From: Gammaproteobacteria bacterium
GTDB lineage: Bacteria > Pseudomonadota > Gammaproteobacteria > UBA4575
NCBI GenBank assembly: GCA_028279275.1
Contig: JANQOB010000016.1
Location: forward strand, 1-64,000
Reading direction: 5' to 3'
Length of the DNA: 64,000 nucleotides
Below are positions 20,878 to 29,993 of the stretch, piece by piece. The notes beneath the pieces are model-generated. The model saw nothing but the letters and a program-made list of their open reading frames with translations. It was not told the origin of the DNA and did not search any database. Positions within the stretch are counted from its first letter, which is position 1. The number at the start of each line of letters is the position of its first letter. The position numbers and the translations under genes were made by a program.

Positions 20878-22023
20878 ATGCCATCTAAACGCACTATCCA
20901 TATATCTCAGCCCAGTTTGGGTGATGACGAGTGGCAAGCCTTAAAAGAACCAATTGAATCAGGTTGGTTGACGCAAGGCCCTAAAGTGGCCGAGTTTGAA
21001 AGTAAATTTGCAGAATTACATAAGGTCAAATACGCAATTGCTACTACTAGTTGCACAACGGGCCTTCATTTAATTCTTGCAGCATTAGGTGTGGGACCCA
21101 ATGACGAAGTAATTATTCCAGCTTTTACCTGGGTAGCTACTGCAAATGTGGTTATGTATTGCGGGGCAAAACCAGTGTTCGTAGATGTGGATGCAAATAC
21201 CTACAACATCGATCCAACGAAGATTGCAGAAAAGATTACAAATCGAACAAAAGCAATTATTGCAGTGCATTTATTTGGATTATGTGCTGATATTGATGCA
21301 ATAAAGTTAATTGCCCCTGGTATTCCAATAGTAGAAGATGCAGCTTGTGCTGCTGCAGCTATGTATAAAGGTAGATATGCTGGTAGTTTAGGTGTCGCGG
21401 GATCATTTTCTTTTCATCCCAGGAAATCAATAACAACTGGTGAAGGAGGTATGGTTACTTCTAATGATGAGGCCTTGGTTGAGCGAATGATACAACTACG
21501 TAATCATGGCGCATCAATTTCTGAAGAGCAAAGACATGCTGGACCAAAGCCATATATATTGCCCGAATTCAATATGTTGGGATACAACTATCGAATGACA
21601 GATCTTCAGGGTGCTGTAGGGTTGGTTCAGCTAAAAAAGTTGAATCAATTTATAGATGAGCGCGCAAAATGGGCTGCATACTATAATAAAAATTTGAGAG
21701 GCATACCTTGGTTGAGGTTGCCTGCGGAACCAGAAGATGGTCGTCATGCATGGCAGGCTTATGTAACATTTATTAACCCCAAAAAAGCTTCGGTGACTCG
21801 CAACGAAGTAATGGAAAAACTACAAGACCAAGGAATAGCGACACGTCCTGGCACACATGCTATTCATATGTTGAATTACTATCGTGAAACTTATGGCTTT
21901 GAGCCAGAGGATTTTCAAAATGCCAGAGACTGTGATCGACAGAGTATGGCAATACCGTTGCATAATACAATGTGTTCTGATGATTATGATCGTGTTATTG
22001 ATGCATTACAGTCATTAAGATAA
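20878..22023 (+). CDS. DegT/DnrJ/EryC1-family sugar aminotransferase
   Basis: 381 residues from the ATG at 20878; an in-frame GTG at 20860 lies inside the previous gene and is less likely. The PLP lysine is Lys183 in SFSFHPRKSITTGEGG, and the PLP-ring Asp is in VEDAACA (about 154). The family transfers an amino group from glutamate to a keto nucleotide sugar. It could aminate the product of the preceding SDR, or act as the WlbC/WbpE step after WlbA; no other WbpE candidate lies near wlbA-wlbB. Confidence 0.82.
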   Translation: MPSKRTIHISQPSLGDDEWQALKEPIESGWLTQGPKVAEFESKFAELHKVKYAIATTSCTTGLHLILAALGVGPNDEVIIPAFTWVATANVVMYCGAKPVFVDVDANTYNIDPTKIAEKITNRTKAIIAVHLFGLCADIDAIKLIAPGIPIVEDAACAAAAMYKGRYAGSLGVAGSFSFHPRKSITTGEGGMVTSNDEALVERMIQLRNHGASISEEQRHAGPKPYILPEFNMLGYNYRMTDLQGAVGLVQLKKLNQFIDERAKWAAYYNKNLRGIPWLRLPAEPEDGRHAWQAYVTFINPKKASVTRNEVMEKLQDQGIATRPGTHAIHMLNYYRETYGFEPEDFQNARDCDRQSMAIPLHNTMCSDDYDRVIDALQSLR

Positions 22024-22048
22024 GTTTTTTTAATCAATTAAATTATTT

Positions 22049-23038
22049 ATGAAAACAATCTCTGAAGAATTATTAAACGCTATAAATTATGATTTAAGAT
22101 CATTTCAGATAATATCTTCAAATTTTATTGTATTTAAATCACTAAGCTGTTCAAGTACACAAGTTCAAACGAAAGAAGCTTTTTCTAACAAGTGGGGAGA
22201 GGTAGACTATGAAAGTATAGACTTTAAAAAATCTCAAGACCATCAGCGGAGATGGTATCTTGATTTATATGGATTCAATAGCGAAATGGATTTAAAGGAT
22301 TATTTAACCGGGTTGGAATACGTGTTAGATGCTGGTGCGGGCGCTTGTGGTAAAGCAGCATGGTTTGCACATTTGAGTCCAAAGACAAAAATAATTGCAG
22401 TCGACATTTCGGATTCATTACATGCTGCAGCTGAGTATTACAAATCAATTAAAAACTTATATTTTATACAATGTGATATATCAAATTTAAAATTTTTTGA
22501 AGATAGTCTCTTTGATTATATCTCATGTGACCAAGTAATTCATCATACATCAAATCCTTACAATGTATTTTCAGAATTAATTCGTGTTTTAAAACAAAAT
22601 CACGACATATCAGTTTATGTTTATAGAAAAAAAGCGATTCCAAGGGAGTTGTTAGATGATTATTTTCGTGATTATTGTACAAATTTAACCCATGAAGAAC
22701 TGAGTTCTTTATCTGAACAGCTCACAGAACTAGGCCGTAGTTTAAGTGAGTGCGAAAAAGAATTTAATTTTCCAAATATTCCATTACTTGGTATTGAGGG
22801 AGGTAAGTCGACGGTACAGCGGTTCGTCTACTGGAATTTCATAAAATGTTTTTGGAATCCAAGCTTAGGGTATAAAAATTCAAAACTATGTAATTATGAT
22901 TGGTACTCTCCATCACAAGCATATCGCTATTCTAAAAAAGAATTTAAAGAGTGGATAACTCAACATAAGTTAGAAGAATTATATTTTCACGCTGAAAATG
23001 CTTGCTATAGTGGCCGCTTTAAAAAGAATAGTTTTTGA
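22049..23038 (+). CDS. Class I SAM-dependent methyltransferase
   Basis: 329 residues. Motif I is VLDAGAGACGKAAWFA (DAGAGACG at 94-101), followed by IIAVDISDSL and a DYISCDQVIHHTSNPYNVFSELIRVLK post-motif. FSNKWG near residue 45 is typical of methyltransferases in surface-polysaccharide loci. The substrate is unknown; O- or C-methylation of a sugar or of an amide is plausible. Codons are AT-rich compared with the ribosomal genes. Confidence 0.75.
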   Translation: MKTISEELLNAINYDLRSFQIISSNFIVFKSLSCSSTQVQTKEAFSNKWGEVDYESIDFKKSQDHQRRWYLDLYGFNSEMDLKDYLTGLEYVLDAGAGACGKAAWFAHLSPKTKIIAVDISDSLHAAAEYYKSIKNLYFIQCDISNLKFFEDSLFDYISCDQVIHHTSNPYNVFSELIRVLKQNHDISVYVYRKKAIPRELLDDYFRDYCTNLTHEELSSLSEQLTELGRSLSECEKEFNFPNIPLLGIEGGKSTVQRFVYWNFIKCFWNPSLGYKNSKLCNYDWYSPSQAYRYSKKEFKEWITQHKLEELYFHAENACYSGRFKKNSF

Positions 23039-23063
23039 TTGCTACTATATTTATTAAATTATT

Positions 23064-24938
23064 ATGTGTGGTATTGCTGGTGTACTTAATCTAAATGGTG
23101 AAGCAGTGTCTCCTGTTGTAATTGGTAAAATGACAGATGCAATTGCTCATCGAGGGCCAGACGGAGAGGGATTTTTTACTGAAAAATATATTGGACTTGG
23201 TCATCGAAGACTCGCGATAATAGATTTAAGTCCTGCAGGCCACCAACCTATGCATAGTTGGGATGGTCGTTATATCATTACGTATAATGGTGAAGTTTAT
23301 AATTTTCGAGAGTTAAGAGTCGAATTAGAGTCACTGGGATATCAGTTTCATTCTCAAACTGATGCTGAAGTTGTAGTAAATGCTTGGGCACAATGGGGTA
23401 AAAAAGCTCTTCTTAAATTCAACGGGATGTTTGCTTTTGCAGTTTGGGATAAAGAAAATCGACAACTTACATTAGTAAGAGATCGTTACGGGATAAAACC
23501 TCTTTACTATACACATCAAGATGACATCATTCTATTTGGTTCTGAAGTCAAGGCCATATTGGCTCATCCTAAGTATCAATCGGATTTAGATAAGTCAGCA
23601 CTTTTAGAATATTTTACATTCCAGAATAATTTTACGGACCGCACACTATTTAAAGATGTAAAACTATTTCCTGCAGGTCATTTTTTAACAATTGACATGT
23701 CTAAAAACGAGTTGCCCTCTCCTGAAATATATTGGGATTTTGACTTTCGTGAACCTGTAAAGGTGTTAGACGAAGAAGAATATATTGAAGAGCTTGACCG
23801 GCTATTTAATCAAGCTGTGTGTCGACAACTAGTCAGTGATGTTGAGATAGGTGCTTACCTTAGTGGTGGTATTGATTCAGGATCGATCACTGCTGTTGCA
23901 GCTTCACAATTTCCATATTTAAAAAGTTTCACATGTGGTTTTGATTTGAATTCAGCCTCGGGGCTTGAGATGGGATACGACGAACGAGAAGCTGCAGAAC
24001 ATATGTCTTACTTATTCAAGACTGAGCATTATGAGATGGTTTTAAAAGCAGGGGACATGGAGCGTATTTTACCAAAGCATGCCTGGCATATTGAAGAGCC
24101 AAGAGTTGGGCAAAGCTACCCAAATTATTATATCGCACAGCTAGCAAGTAAATTTGTGAAGGTTGCATTAGCTGGAGTGGGGGGCGATGAAATTTTTGGT
24201 GGATACCCTTGGCGCTATTATAGAGCAGTAGTTAATAATGATTTTGAGCATTATGTTGATAAATATTATGCATTTTGGCAGAGGTTAATACCTAATAGTA
24301 AAATTAAGCAAGTATTTAGCCCAATTCAGAATGAAGTTAAAGATGTCTGGACGCGTGATATTTTCCGTGATGTATTTAACAAGCATGCGTCCAAACTCAC
24401 ATGTCCAGAAGATTATGTAAATCATTCATTATACTTTGAGGCTAAAACTTTTCTACATAGTTTGCTGGTTGTTGAGGATAAGTTAAGTATGGCACATGGT
24501 TTGGAAACACGCGTGCCATTTCTAGATAATGATTTAGTAGATTTTGCAATGCATGTACCGGTTAAGTATAAGTTAGGTAACTTGAGTGAAATAGTGCGTT
24601 TAAATGAAAATGAACCTGGGCTAAAAACATCACGTTACTTTAATAAGACACGTGACGGAAAGTTACTTCTTCGTAATGCCATGAAACGTTATCTACCACC
24701 AATGTTCACTGACGGATTAAAACAGGGTTTCTCTGCACCTGATGCAAGCTGGTTTCGTGGTGAGAGCATAGATTATGTGCGACGCAAATTAAAGAATAAG
24801 AATGCAGATATATATTCATTTTTAAATTATAAGGAGGTTCAAATTCTAATAGACGAGCATTTAGAGGGTAAAAATAATCGACGCCTATTTGTCTGGTCGT
24901 TACTTTGTTTTGAAAATTTTTGTCAAAATTATTTATAA
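23064..24938 (+). CDS. Asparagine-synthase-like glutamine amidotransferase (first copy)
   Basis: 624 residues. Cys2 of MCGIAG is the class II glutaminase nucleophile; RGPDGEG and GEVYNFRELR complete that domain (about 1-200). The synthetase domain has the PP-loop SGGIDSG near residue 267. Such enzymes make asparagine from aspartate, but paralogues in O-antigen loci (for example WbpS) amidate a hexuronic acid carboxyl. The position beside WlbA/WlbB and a second copy at 31445 favour sugar amidation, which is inference. Confidence 0.82.
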   Translation: MCGIAGVLNLNGEAVSPVVIGKMTDAIAHRGPDGEGFFTEKYIGLGHRRLAIIDLSPAGHQPMHSWDGRYIITYNGEVYNFRELRVELESLGYQFHSQTDAEVVVNAWAQWGKKALLKFNGMFAFAVWDKENRQLTLVRDRYGIKPLYYTHQDDIILFGSEVKAILAHPKYQSDLDKSALLEYFTFQNNFTDRTLFKDVKLFPAGHFLTIDMSKNELPSPEIYWDFDFREPVKVLDEEEYIEELDRLFNQAVCRQLVSDVEIGAYLSGGIDSGSITAVAASQFPYLKSFTCGFDLNSASGLEMGYDEREAAEHMSYLFKTEHYEMVLKAGDMERILPKHAWHIEEPRVGQSYPNYYIAQLASKFVKVALAGVGGDEIFGGYPWRYYRAVVNNDFEHYVDKYYAFWQRLIPNSKIKQVFSPIQNEVKDVWTRDIFRDVFNKHASKLTCPEDYVNHSLYFEAKTFLHSLLVVEDKLSMAHGLETRVPFLDNDLVDFAMHVPVKYKLGNLSEIVRLNENEPGLKTSRYFNKTRDGKLLLRNAMKRYLPPMFTDGLKQGFSAPDASWFRGESIDYVRRKLKNKNADIYSFLNYKEVQILIDEHLEGKNNRRLFVWSLLCFENFCQNYL

Positions 24939-24977
24939 AATAATTTATAAATTTCATATGTATATAGTTATATAATA

Positions 24978-26021
24978 ATGCGTGAAATTGATAATATAAA
25001 GCGCGTAGAGAATCTAATATCACATGCAGTTCAAGATTTCGAATTAAACTTAAAAGGAATATCAGTATTAACTGAGGCTGCAACTGGACCATATTTCGTT
25101 ACACCTCTAATTGCAGCAATTGCTGGCGCATCAACAGTTATCGCAGTAACAAGTGATTCAAAGTATGGACGAGCTATTGATATTTCAAATTATGTTAATG
25201 AATTGGCGTTAAGATTTGGGGTTCGTGATCAAGTATTTGTTACAGCTGAACCAGCTCATATTTATGCAAATGAATCTGATTTGATAACAAATTTAGGTTT
25301 TGTGCGTCCAATTAATAAAATGTTCATACAGAAGCTTAAAAAAAATACAGCTATCTCGTTAATGTGTGAGCCGTGGGAGTATAGAAACGAAGATGTTGAT
25401 ACTGAAGCATGCAATATATACGATATAGCAGTTGCAGGTACAAATGAATCACATCAAAAATTAAAGATTTTTCGTTATGTCGGGATGACTGCACTCAAGA
25501 TACTATTGCAGTCTGAAATAGAGGTGTTTCGATCAAAGATTTTAATAATTGGGTCAGGCGTATTTGGTGATGAGATAGAATTTGTTCTCAATCAAAATGG
25601 AGCTCACGTTATCAGAATAAATCCTTCATCAGCAATGGAGGCTAAAGAACATCTAGCAAATTCTGATGCAATTGTACTTGCAGAGCATCACGAAAAACAG
25701 TGTTTGATAGGTGGTGATACTGGCATTCCGTGCAAATGGTTAGAGGACGCTGGTATTCTTGTTGTCCATATTTGTGGGGAAGTAAATTTAAATAAGAAAG
25801 AACAAAATAAAATTAGGATATATCCAAATTTAATTGCAAATATGGGCTACATGTCAGTAGCGACAGACTACGTAGGTCCAAAACCAGTAGTCGATTTACA
25901 TACCGCTGGCCTGAAAGTTGGTGAACTCCTAATACGCAATCAAAGAGAGTATTTAGATACAGGGAAAGCAATTTCAAAAGCTGTTGCGAGTGGTTTAGCT
26001 TTAGCAATTCAAAATAGTTAG
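24978..26021 (+). CDS. Unrecognised Rossmann-fold protein
   Basis: 347 residues, not recognised. Two nucleotide-binding-like regions are visible: an N-terminal LTEAATGPYFVTPLIAAIAGA followed by VIAVTSDSKYGRA, and a clear dinucleotide motif in KILIIGSGVFGDEI (GSGVFG at 192-197). The second half resembles NAD(P)-binding domains of the adenosylhomocysteinase/shikimate dehydrogenase kind, but the overall architecture is unfamiliar. It is 8 bp from the LpxD-like gene and heads a coupled set ending in an ACP. It might be a reductase acting on the acyl chain or the sugar; this is speculation. Confidence 0.6.
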   Translation: MREIDNIKRVENLISHAVQDFELNLKGISVLTEAATGPYFVTPLIAAIAGASTVIAVTSDSKYGRAIDISNYVNELALRFGVRDQVFVTAEPAHIYANESDLITNLGFVRPINKMFIQKLKKNTAISLMCEPWEYRNEDVDTEACNIYDIAVAGTNESHQKLKIFRYVGMTALKILLQSEIEVFRSKILIIGSGVFGDEIEFVLNQNGAHVIRINPSSAMEAKEHLANSDAIVLAEHHEKQCLIGGDTGIPCKWLEDAGILVVHICGEVNLNKKEQNKIRIYPNLIANMGYMSVATDYVGPKPVVDLHTAGLKVGELLIRNQREYLDTGKAISKAVASGLALAIQNS

Positions 26022-26029
26022 AATTATAA

Positions 26030-26920
26030 ATGCGTGGAAAATATAAGCTTAGTGATTACTTTTCTGACTATGAACAGTATGGTGAAATTTATTTTGATCA
26101 ATTATCTGTGGTTGATACATTAATAAAAAATTCATTAGTATATGTTGAAAAATCACGATATTTAGACATAGCGGAAACTAACAAAAATATATCCGGTATT
26201 ATTATACATAAAGAACTATTTAGTAAGTGTAAAACAAAGAATGGTGTTGTTATCTCAAATCATCCAAAATTTGATTTTTGGAATCTACATAATTTAATGC
26301 TGAAAAAAGGATTACTAAAACTTCGTTTTGAAGCAGGCGTAGGGGAAAACTGCAATATTCATCCCTCGGCCATTGTCTCAGGTATCAGCAAATTAGGTAA
26401 TAATGTTAAGGTTGGTGAGGGAGCAGTAATAAAAGAATACAGTATCATAGGTGATAATTCTCTAATAGCTTCTGGAGTTATCATTGGATCGGATGGGTTA
26501 CAGACATGTACAAAATATAATAAAAAAATATTTGTCAGTCATGCGGGAGGAGTAAGAATTGGTCAAAATGTTCATATATTAGCTAATTCTGTTGTAGCAA
26601 GGGCGGTTGAATTAAGTTATACAGAAATAGGCAGTAACACAATGATAGGACCACTATGTGGCATTGGTCATAGCAGTGAAATCGGTGATAATTGTGACAT
26701 TGCAGGTAATACTCTGATTGGCGGAAGCGTAATTCTTGGAAATAATGTTTGGATAGGGCCAAGCTCAACTATTAAAGACGGCGTGAATGTTGGTGAAAAT
26801 GCAAAAATTAAGTTGGGTAGTGTTGTTGTTAAAGATGTTGAAAGCGGTGAAGTAGTATCAGGAAATTTTGCATATAATCACAAAAAGCGCTTAAGGTCTC
26901 ATGTGGGTAAAAGTGGTTAG
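26030..26920 (+). CDS. LpxD-like acyltransferase
   Basis: 296 residues. An N-terminal alpha/beta region (about 1-100) precedes hexapeptide repeats starting at CNIHPSAIVSG. The segment IGPLCGIGHSSEIGDNCDIAGNT matches the LpxD active site region, with His214 in the place of the LpxD catalytic histidine; GSDGLQ and HAGGVRIG also resemble LpxD. LpxD uses hydroxyacyl-ACP to N-acylate UDP-3-acyl-glucosamine. A KAS III and an ACP are in the same coupled set, so this enzyme probably acylates a nucleotide amino sugar from a dedicated acyl-ACP. It is not the lipid A gene: lpxA, fabZ and bamA are absent. Confidence 0.78.
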   Translation: MRGKYKLSDYFSDYEQYGEIYFDQLSVVDTLIKNSLVYVEKSRYLDIAETNKNISGIIIHKELFSKCKTKNGVVISNHPKFDFWNLHNLMLKKGLLKLRFEAGVGENCNIHPSAIVSGISKLGNNVKVGEGAVIKEYSIIGDNSLIASGVIIGSDGLQTCTKYNKKIFVSHAGGVRIGQNVHILANSVVARAVELSYTEIGSNTMIGPLCGIGHSSEIGDNCDIAGNTLIGGSVILGNNVWIGPSSTIKDGVNVGENAKIKLGSVVVKDVESGEVVSGNFAYNHKKRLRSHVGKSG

Positions 26921-27519
26921 TGATAGAGAAAGATGTAAAATTTCAATTTAAAGGGTCTCGAAATTATGTTCAAGGTCCAGATATCTTTAATGAAATCTTA
27001 ACCTTTTTTTCTAGCGAGGAAATTTCAGACCTTCAATTAAATATCTATAAAGTGATTCGTAGCCAAATCTGTAAAGCTTATTTTTCTAATAGTGAGTCAC
27101 AAATCAGAAATATTGAGCAATATGAAGCTCAGTGCACACTCAAGGTGAATGGAGAACTAACCTGGGTAAGGATAGTTTCTAAATCTGATAACCAAGCTGC
27201 AATAATTTCGTATCCTTATGATGAGGAGAAAGTGTTAAGTTTGTGCAAAGTTTACGATAATACAATTAATCTTCTAGAGAAAAGTCCATATACGTTTATA
27301 GAAACTGTGGTAGCAATGAATAAATATCTTCATCAATGTCTTTTTCAATCAGTAGAAGGTAGGTGGCTATTTGTTCGTCTTGACTTGCCGAAAGTTTTAT
27401 ATGATAGGGACTGTATTAGTGTGGTACTGAAGCATAACTTAAATTATCGACTCACTAAGAGTGAAATTCATTTGAAAAATATAGTAATTGGAGAAATTTA
27501 CTTCTCGTTATCAACATGA
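26920..27519 (+). CDS. Unrecognised 199-residue protein
   Basis: Begins with GTG overlapping the previous stop (TAGTG) and ends overlapping the next start (ATGA), so it is tightly coupled to the LpxD-like and KAS III genes. No signal peptide or membrane helix is evident. Two stretches stand out: FQFKGSRNYVQGPDIFNEIL near the start, and a beta-rich C-terminus with VRLDLPKVL and IVIGEIYFSLS. I recognise no family. Position suggests a part in making or transferring the acyl group. Confidence 0.6.
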   Translation: MIEKDVKFQFKGSRNYVQGPDIFNEILTFFSSEEISDLQLNIYKVIRSQICKAYFSNSESQIRNIEQYEAQCTLKVNGELTWVRIVSKSDNQAAIISYPYDEEKVLSLCKVYDNTINLLEKSPYTFIETVVAMNKYLHQCLFQSVEGRWLFVRLDLPKVLYDRDCISVVLKHNLNYRLTKSEIHLKNIVIGEIYFSLST

Positions 27520-28448
27520 TTGGAATAGAAGCAATTGGTACTTATTTACCTATGGGGCGTGTAGATAATACTACACGATTAGATTTTTTCGGAATTGATA
27601 AAAAATTTCTTGAAGAAAAGACAGGTATGTTGAAAGTTGCTATTAAAAGTCCTAATGAAGAAACTTCCGATCTCTGTGTCCAGGCTTACAGTAATTTACG
27701 TGAGTTAATCGAATTTAATAGTAGTCATATTGACTGTATTATCGTGTGTACACAGAACCCTGATAGTTATGGTTTGCCTCACACATCAGCGGTTGTCCAT
27801 GGAAAACTTAAGCTTAATGATCATTGTTCTGCATTTGATATCTCATTAGGATGTTCGGGTTTCGTATATGGCCTGTCTATCATCCAATCGTTTATGCAAT
27901 TCAATGATTTTCGAAAAGGTATCTTATTTACTGCTGATCCTTATTCAAAGGTTATTGATCCAAATGATAAAAATGTTTCTCTACTTTTTGGTGATGGAGC
28001 AACTGCTACTTTGCTAGGTGATGATGCTGAGTGGACAGCTGGTAAATTTTTATTGGGCACACGAGGTACAGGAAATGATGCAATTCGTATCCGCGATGAA
28101 GACCGGATTTTAGAGATGAACGGAAGAAGTGTCTTGTCATTTTCTGTAACAACGGTTCCAGATAATATAAATGAGATGTTAATTAAGAACGATACAGACA
28201 TTAATGAAGTGGATTGTTTTGTTTTACATCAAGGGAGTAGATATATCATTAAATTATTAACCGAAAATCTTGGAGTAAGTAGTGATAAAGTCCTATTTTG
28301 TGCAGAAGATTATGGTAATACAGTTTCTTCATCAATCCCTATGATATTGAAAAGACTAGATCAGAAATACAAAAAAGTAGTTATTGCAGGATTCGGTGTT
28401 GGGTTATCATGGGGAAGTACAATTTTAACAAAAAATATTAGAGATTGA
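27516..28448 (+). CDS. 3-oxoacyl-ACP synthase III (FabH-like) of the polysaccharide locus
   Basis: 310 residues. The thiolase-fold triad is intact: Cys113 in DISLGCSGFVYGL, His238 in FVLHQGS and Asn268 in DYGNTVSSSIPM. GDGATATLLG and AGFGVGLSWGS are also FabH-like. KAS III joins an acyl-CoA to malonyl-ACP to start a fatty chain; related enzymes in specialised loci build or transfer short acyl units. The ATG overlaps the previous stop and the ACP gene begins 3 bp after its TGA, so it probably loads that carrier. No obvious ketoreductase or dehydratase accompanies it. Confidence 0.85.
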   Translation: MIGIEAIGTYLPMGRVDNTTRLDFFGIDKKFLEEKTGMLKVAIKSPNEETSDLCVQAYSNLRELIEFNSSHIDCIIVCTQNPDSYGLPHTSAVVHGKLKLNDHCSAFDISLGCSGFVYGLSIIQSFMQFNDFRKGILFTADPYSKVIDPNDKNVSLLFGDGATATLLGDDAEWTAGKFLLGTRGTGNDAIRIRDEDRILEMNGRSVLSFSVTTVPDNINEMLIKNDTDINEVDCFVLHQGSRYIIKLLTENLGVSSDKVLFCAEDYGNTVSSSIPMILKRLDQKYKKVVIAGFGVGLSWGSTILTKNIRD

Positions 28449-28451
28449 GTC

Positions 28452-28685
28452 ATGCAAGTAACTGCGGAAGAAATTAGAAAAATAATATCCTCGTCGAAAA
28501 TTATACCTGACCCTTCTAAAATATCTGATGATACTAATCTACATGAAATTGGTATTGATTCACTAGATATCTTTACCCTTTATCTAAAAATTGAAGAACA
28601 CTTCAATATCAAAATCCCTGATGATGATGTTGATCGTTTAACCGATATAAACTTAATAGTTACATACATTAATTCAAAACTATAA
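28452..28685 (+). CDS. Acyl carrier protein (locus-specific)
   Basis: 77 residues, acidic, with the phosphopantetheine site GIDSLDIF (Ser37). The helix pattern EIGIDSLDIFTLYLKIEEHFNIKIPDDD is that of ACP, yet the sequence is unlike the housekeeping AcpP (which normally lies beside fabG/fabF). It directly follows the KAS III gene and probably carries the acyl group used by the LpxD-like enzyme. A 120-bp very AT-rich gap follows. Confidence 0.88.
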   Translation: MQVTAEEIRKIISSSKIIPDPSKISDDTNLHEIGIDSLDIFTLYLKIEEHFNIKIPDDDVDRLTDINLIVTYINSKL

Positions 28686-28805
28686 TTTAAGAATATTGTA
28701 TTTTAAAAATAAAATCTAAAATCTTTTTGATTCATAATAATATAATCAGAAATATTTTCTACATATTTATTAATATATGAAATAAGCCATAATTTAAATA
28801 AGTTA

Positions 28806-29960
28806 ATGAAAATATTTATTGGTATGGTTGAAATTGCGAATAATATTAATGAATTCGCAGAAAGTTTGAAAAAGAATAATCATGAGGTAGAGACCTTGTG
28901 TTTAGTTAAAAATCATTATTATGATGAAAACCATTATGATCATTCTCTGGATACGCTATATAAGTTTATAAAAGTTAAATACATCAGGCATATAGCTTTT
29001 TCGCTTATATTATTCGTGTACTTTCTTTATTTTTCATTTAAATGCGAAATTTTTATTTTCACTTGGAATATTACTTTTTTACCTTTCAAATTAGATTTAT
29101 GGATATTAAAGTTATTAGGAAAAAAGGTAATCATATTCAATTGTGGTGACGATGTAAGATATCGACCAATTCAGCTAAAAATAGAAAAGATGTATGGTCT
29201 TAATAGTTTTTTTGAGCAAGATCCAGAATTAATAAGAGAATATAACAAAGGAGGAATAAGTTTTAATAAAGCATTTTTTTCACAAAGATTAGAAGAGTTG
29301 TCTGGTGCTAAAATAATATCATTACGGAGTCAAGCAACATTTCAAAAGAATCCTCTTATTATATTTAGATTTCCTGTGCATAAATTACTTGCTAATCCAA
29401 AAAGCCCTAATAATAAGCTTGTAATTGTACATGCACCTACCAATACTGTTTTTAAAGGAACGAAGTATGTAGATGAAGTAGTAAAAAATTTAGAAAAAAA
29501 AGGTTTCAACTTTGAGTATAGAAAAATTCAATCTAAAACAAACGATTATTTAATTAAAAATTTGATGGCAGCAGATATATTAATAGACCAACCCGGAAAG
29601 TGGATAGGAAGACTTGCTGCAGAGGCAATGGCGGCAGGTTGTATTGTAATAGGAGGTAATCGAAAATCATTTATCGGGACAGTAATAGATTCACCAGTTA
29701 TCCAGTTCGAAACTGATATTGAAGACTTAGAAAGGAAATTAACTGAACTACTTTCTAATAGAAAATTATGTGAAAAAATTATGTTAAATTCTTATAGCTT
29801 TTGGAAGAAGTACTATTCGTATGAATCATTTGCAAAATACATTGAGGAAATCTTAAATAAATCCGCTGAGAAGTTTTATCCTCGATCAGATTACAAATCG
29901 CATCTTTTAAATTGTAGTGAAAATAAATATCAAAAAACAGTTATAAAATATCTATATTAA
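28806..29960 (+). CDS. Putative glycosyltransferase (GT4-like)
   Basis: 384 residues. A hydrophobic stretch (about 60-85) may anchor the N-terminal half to the membrane. The C-terminal half has the GT-B nucleotide-sugar site pattern, with a D-Q-P segment and GRLAAEAMAAGCIVIGGNRKSF, where the Glu is the usual GT4 residue. The N-terminal half is divergent. Codon use is strongly AT-rich and Lys/Asn/Ile-heavy, like the following flippase gene. Confidence 0.6.
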   Translation: MKIFIGMVEIANNINEFAESLKKNNHEVETLCLVKNHYYDENHYDHSLDTLYKFIKVKYIRHIAFSLILFVYFLYFSFKCEIFIFTWNITFLPFKLDLWILKLLGKKVIIFNCGDDVRYRPIQLKIEKMYGLNSFFEQDPELIREYNKGGISFNKAFFSQRLEELSGAKIISLRSQATFQKNPLIIFRFPVHKLLANPKSPNNKLVIVHAPTNTVFKGTKYVDEVVKNLEKKGFNFEYRKIQSKTNDYLIKNLMAADILIDQPGKWIGRLAAEAMAAGCIVIGGNRKSFIGTVIDSPVIQFETDIEDLERKLTELLSNRKLCEKIMLNSYSFWKKYYSYESFAKYIEEILNKSAEKFYPRSDYKSHLLNCSENKYQKTVIKYLY

Positions 29961-29993
29961 ATTTATGCCTAGTAATACAATAGATATAAATAA

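Noticed and set aside
26030..26920. Housekeeping lpxD of lipid A synthesis
   Set aside because: Its neighbours are glycan genes and lpxA, lpxB, fabZ and bamA are absent; the N-terminal region is divergent from housekeeping LpxD.
27516..28685. Housekeeping fabH/acpP pair
   Set aside because: The usual plsX, fabD, fabG and fabF neighbours are absent and the genes are coupled to an acyltransferase in a glycan locus.
28727..28746. TTGATT followed by a perfect TATAAT before the glycosyltransferase gene
   Set aside because: Only 8 bp separate the two boxes, far short of sigma-70 spacing; AT-rich background makes chance boxes likely.
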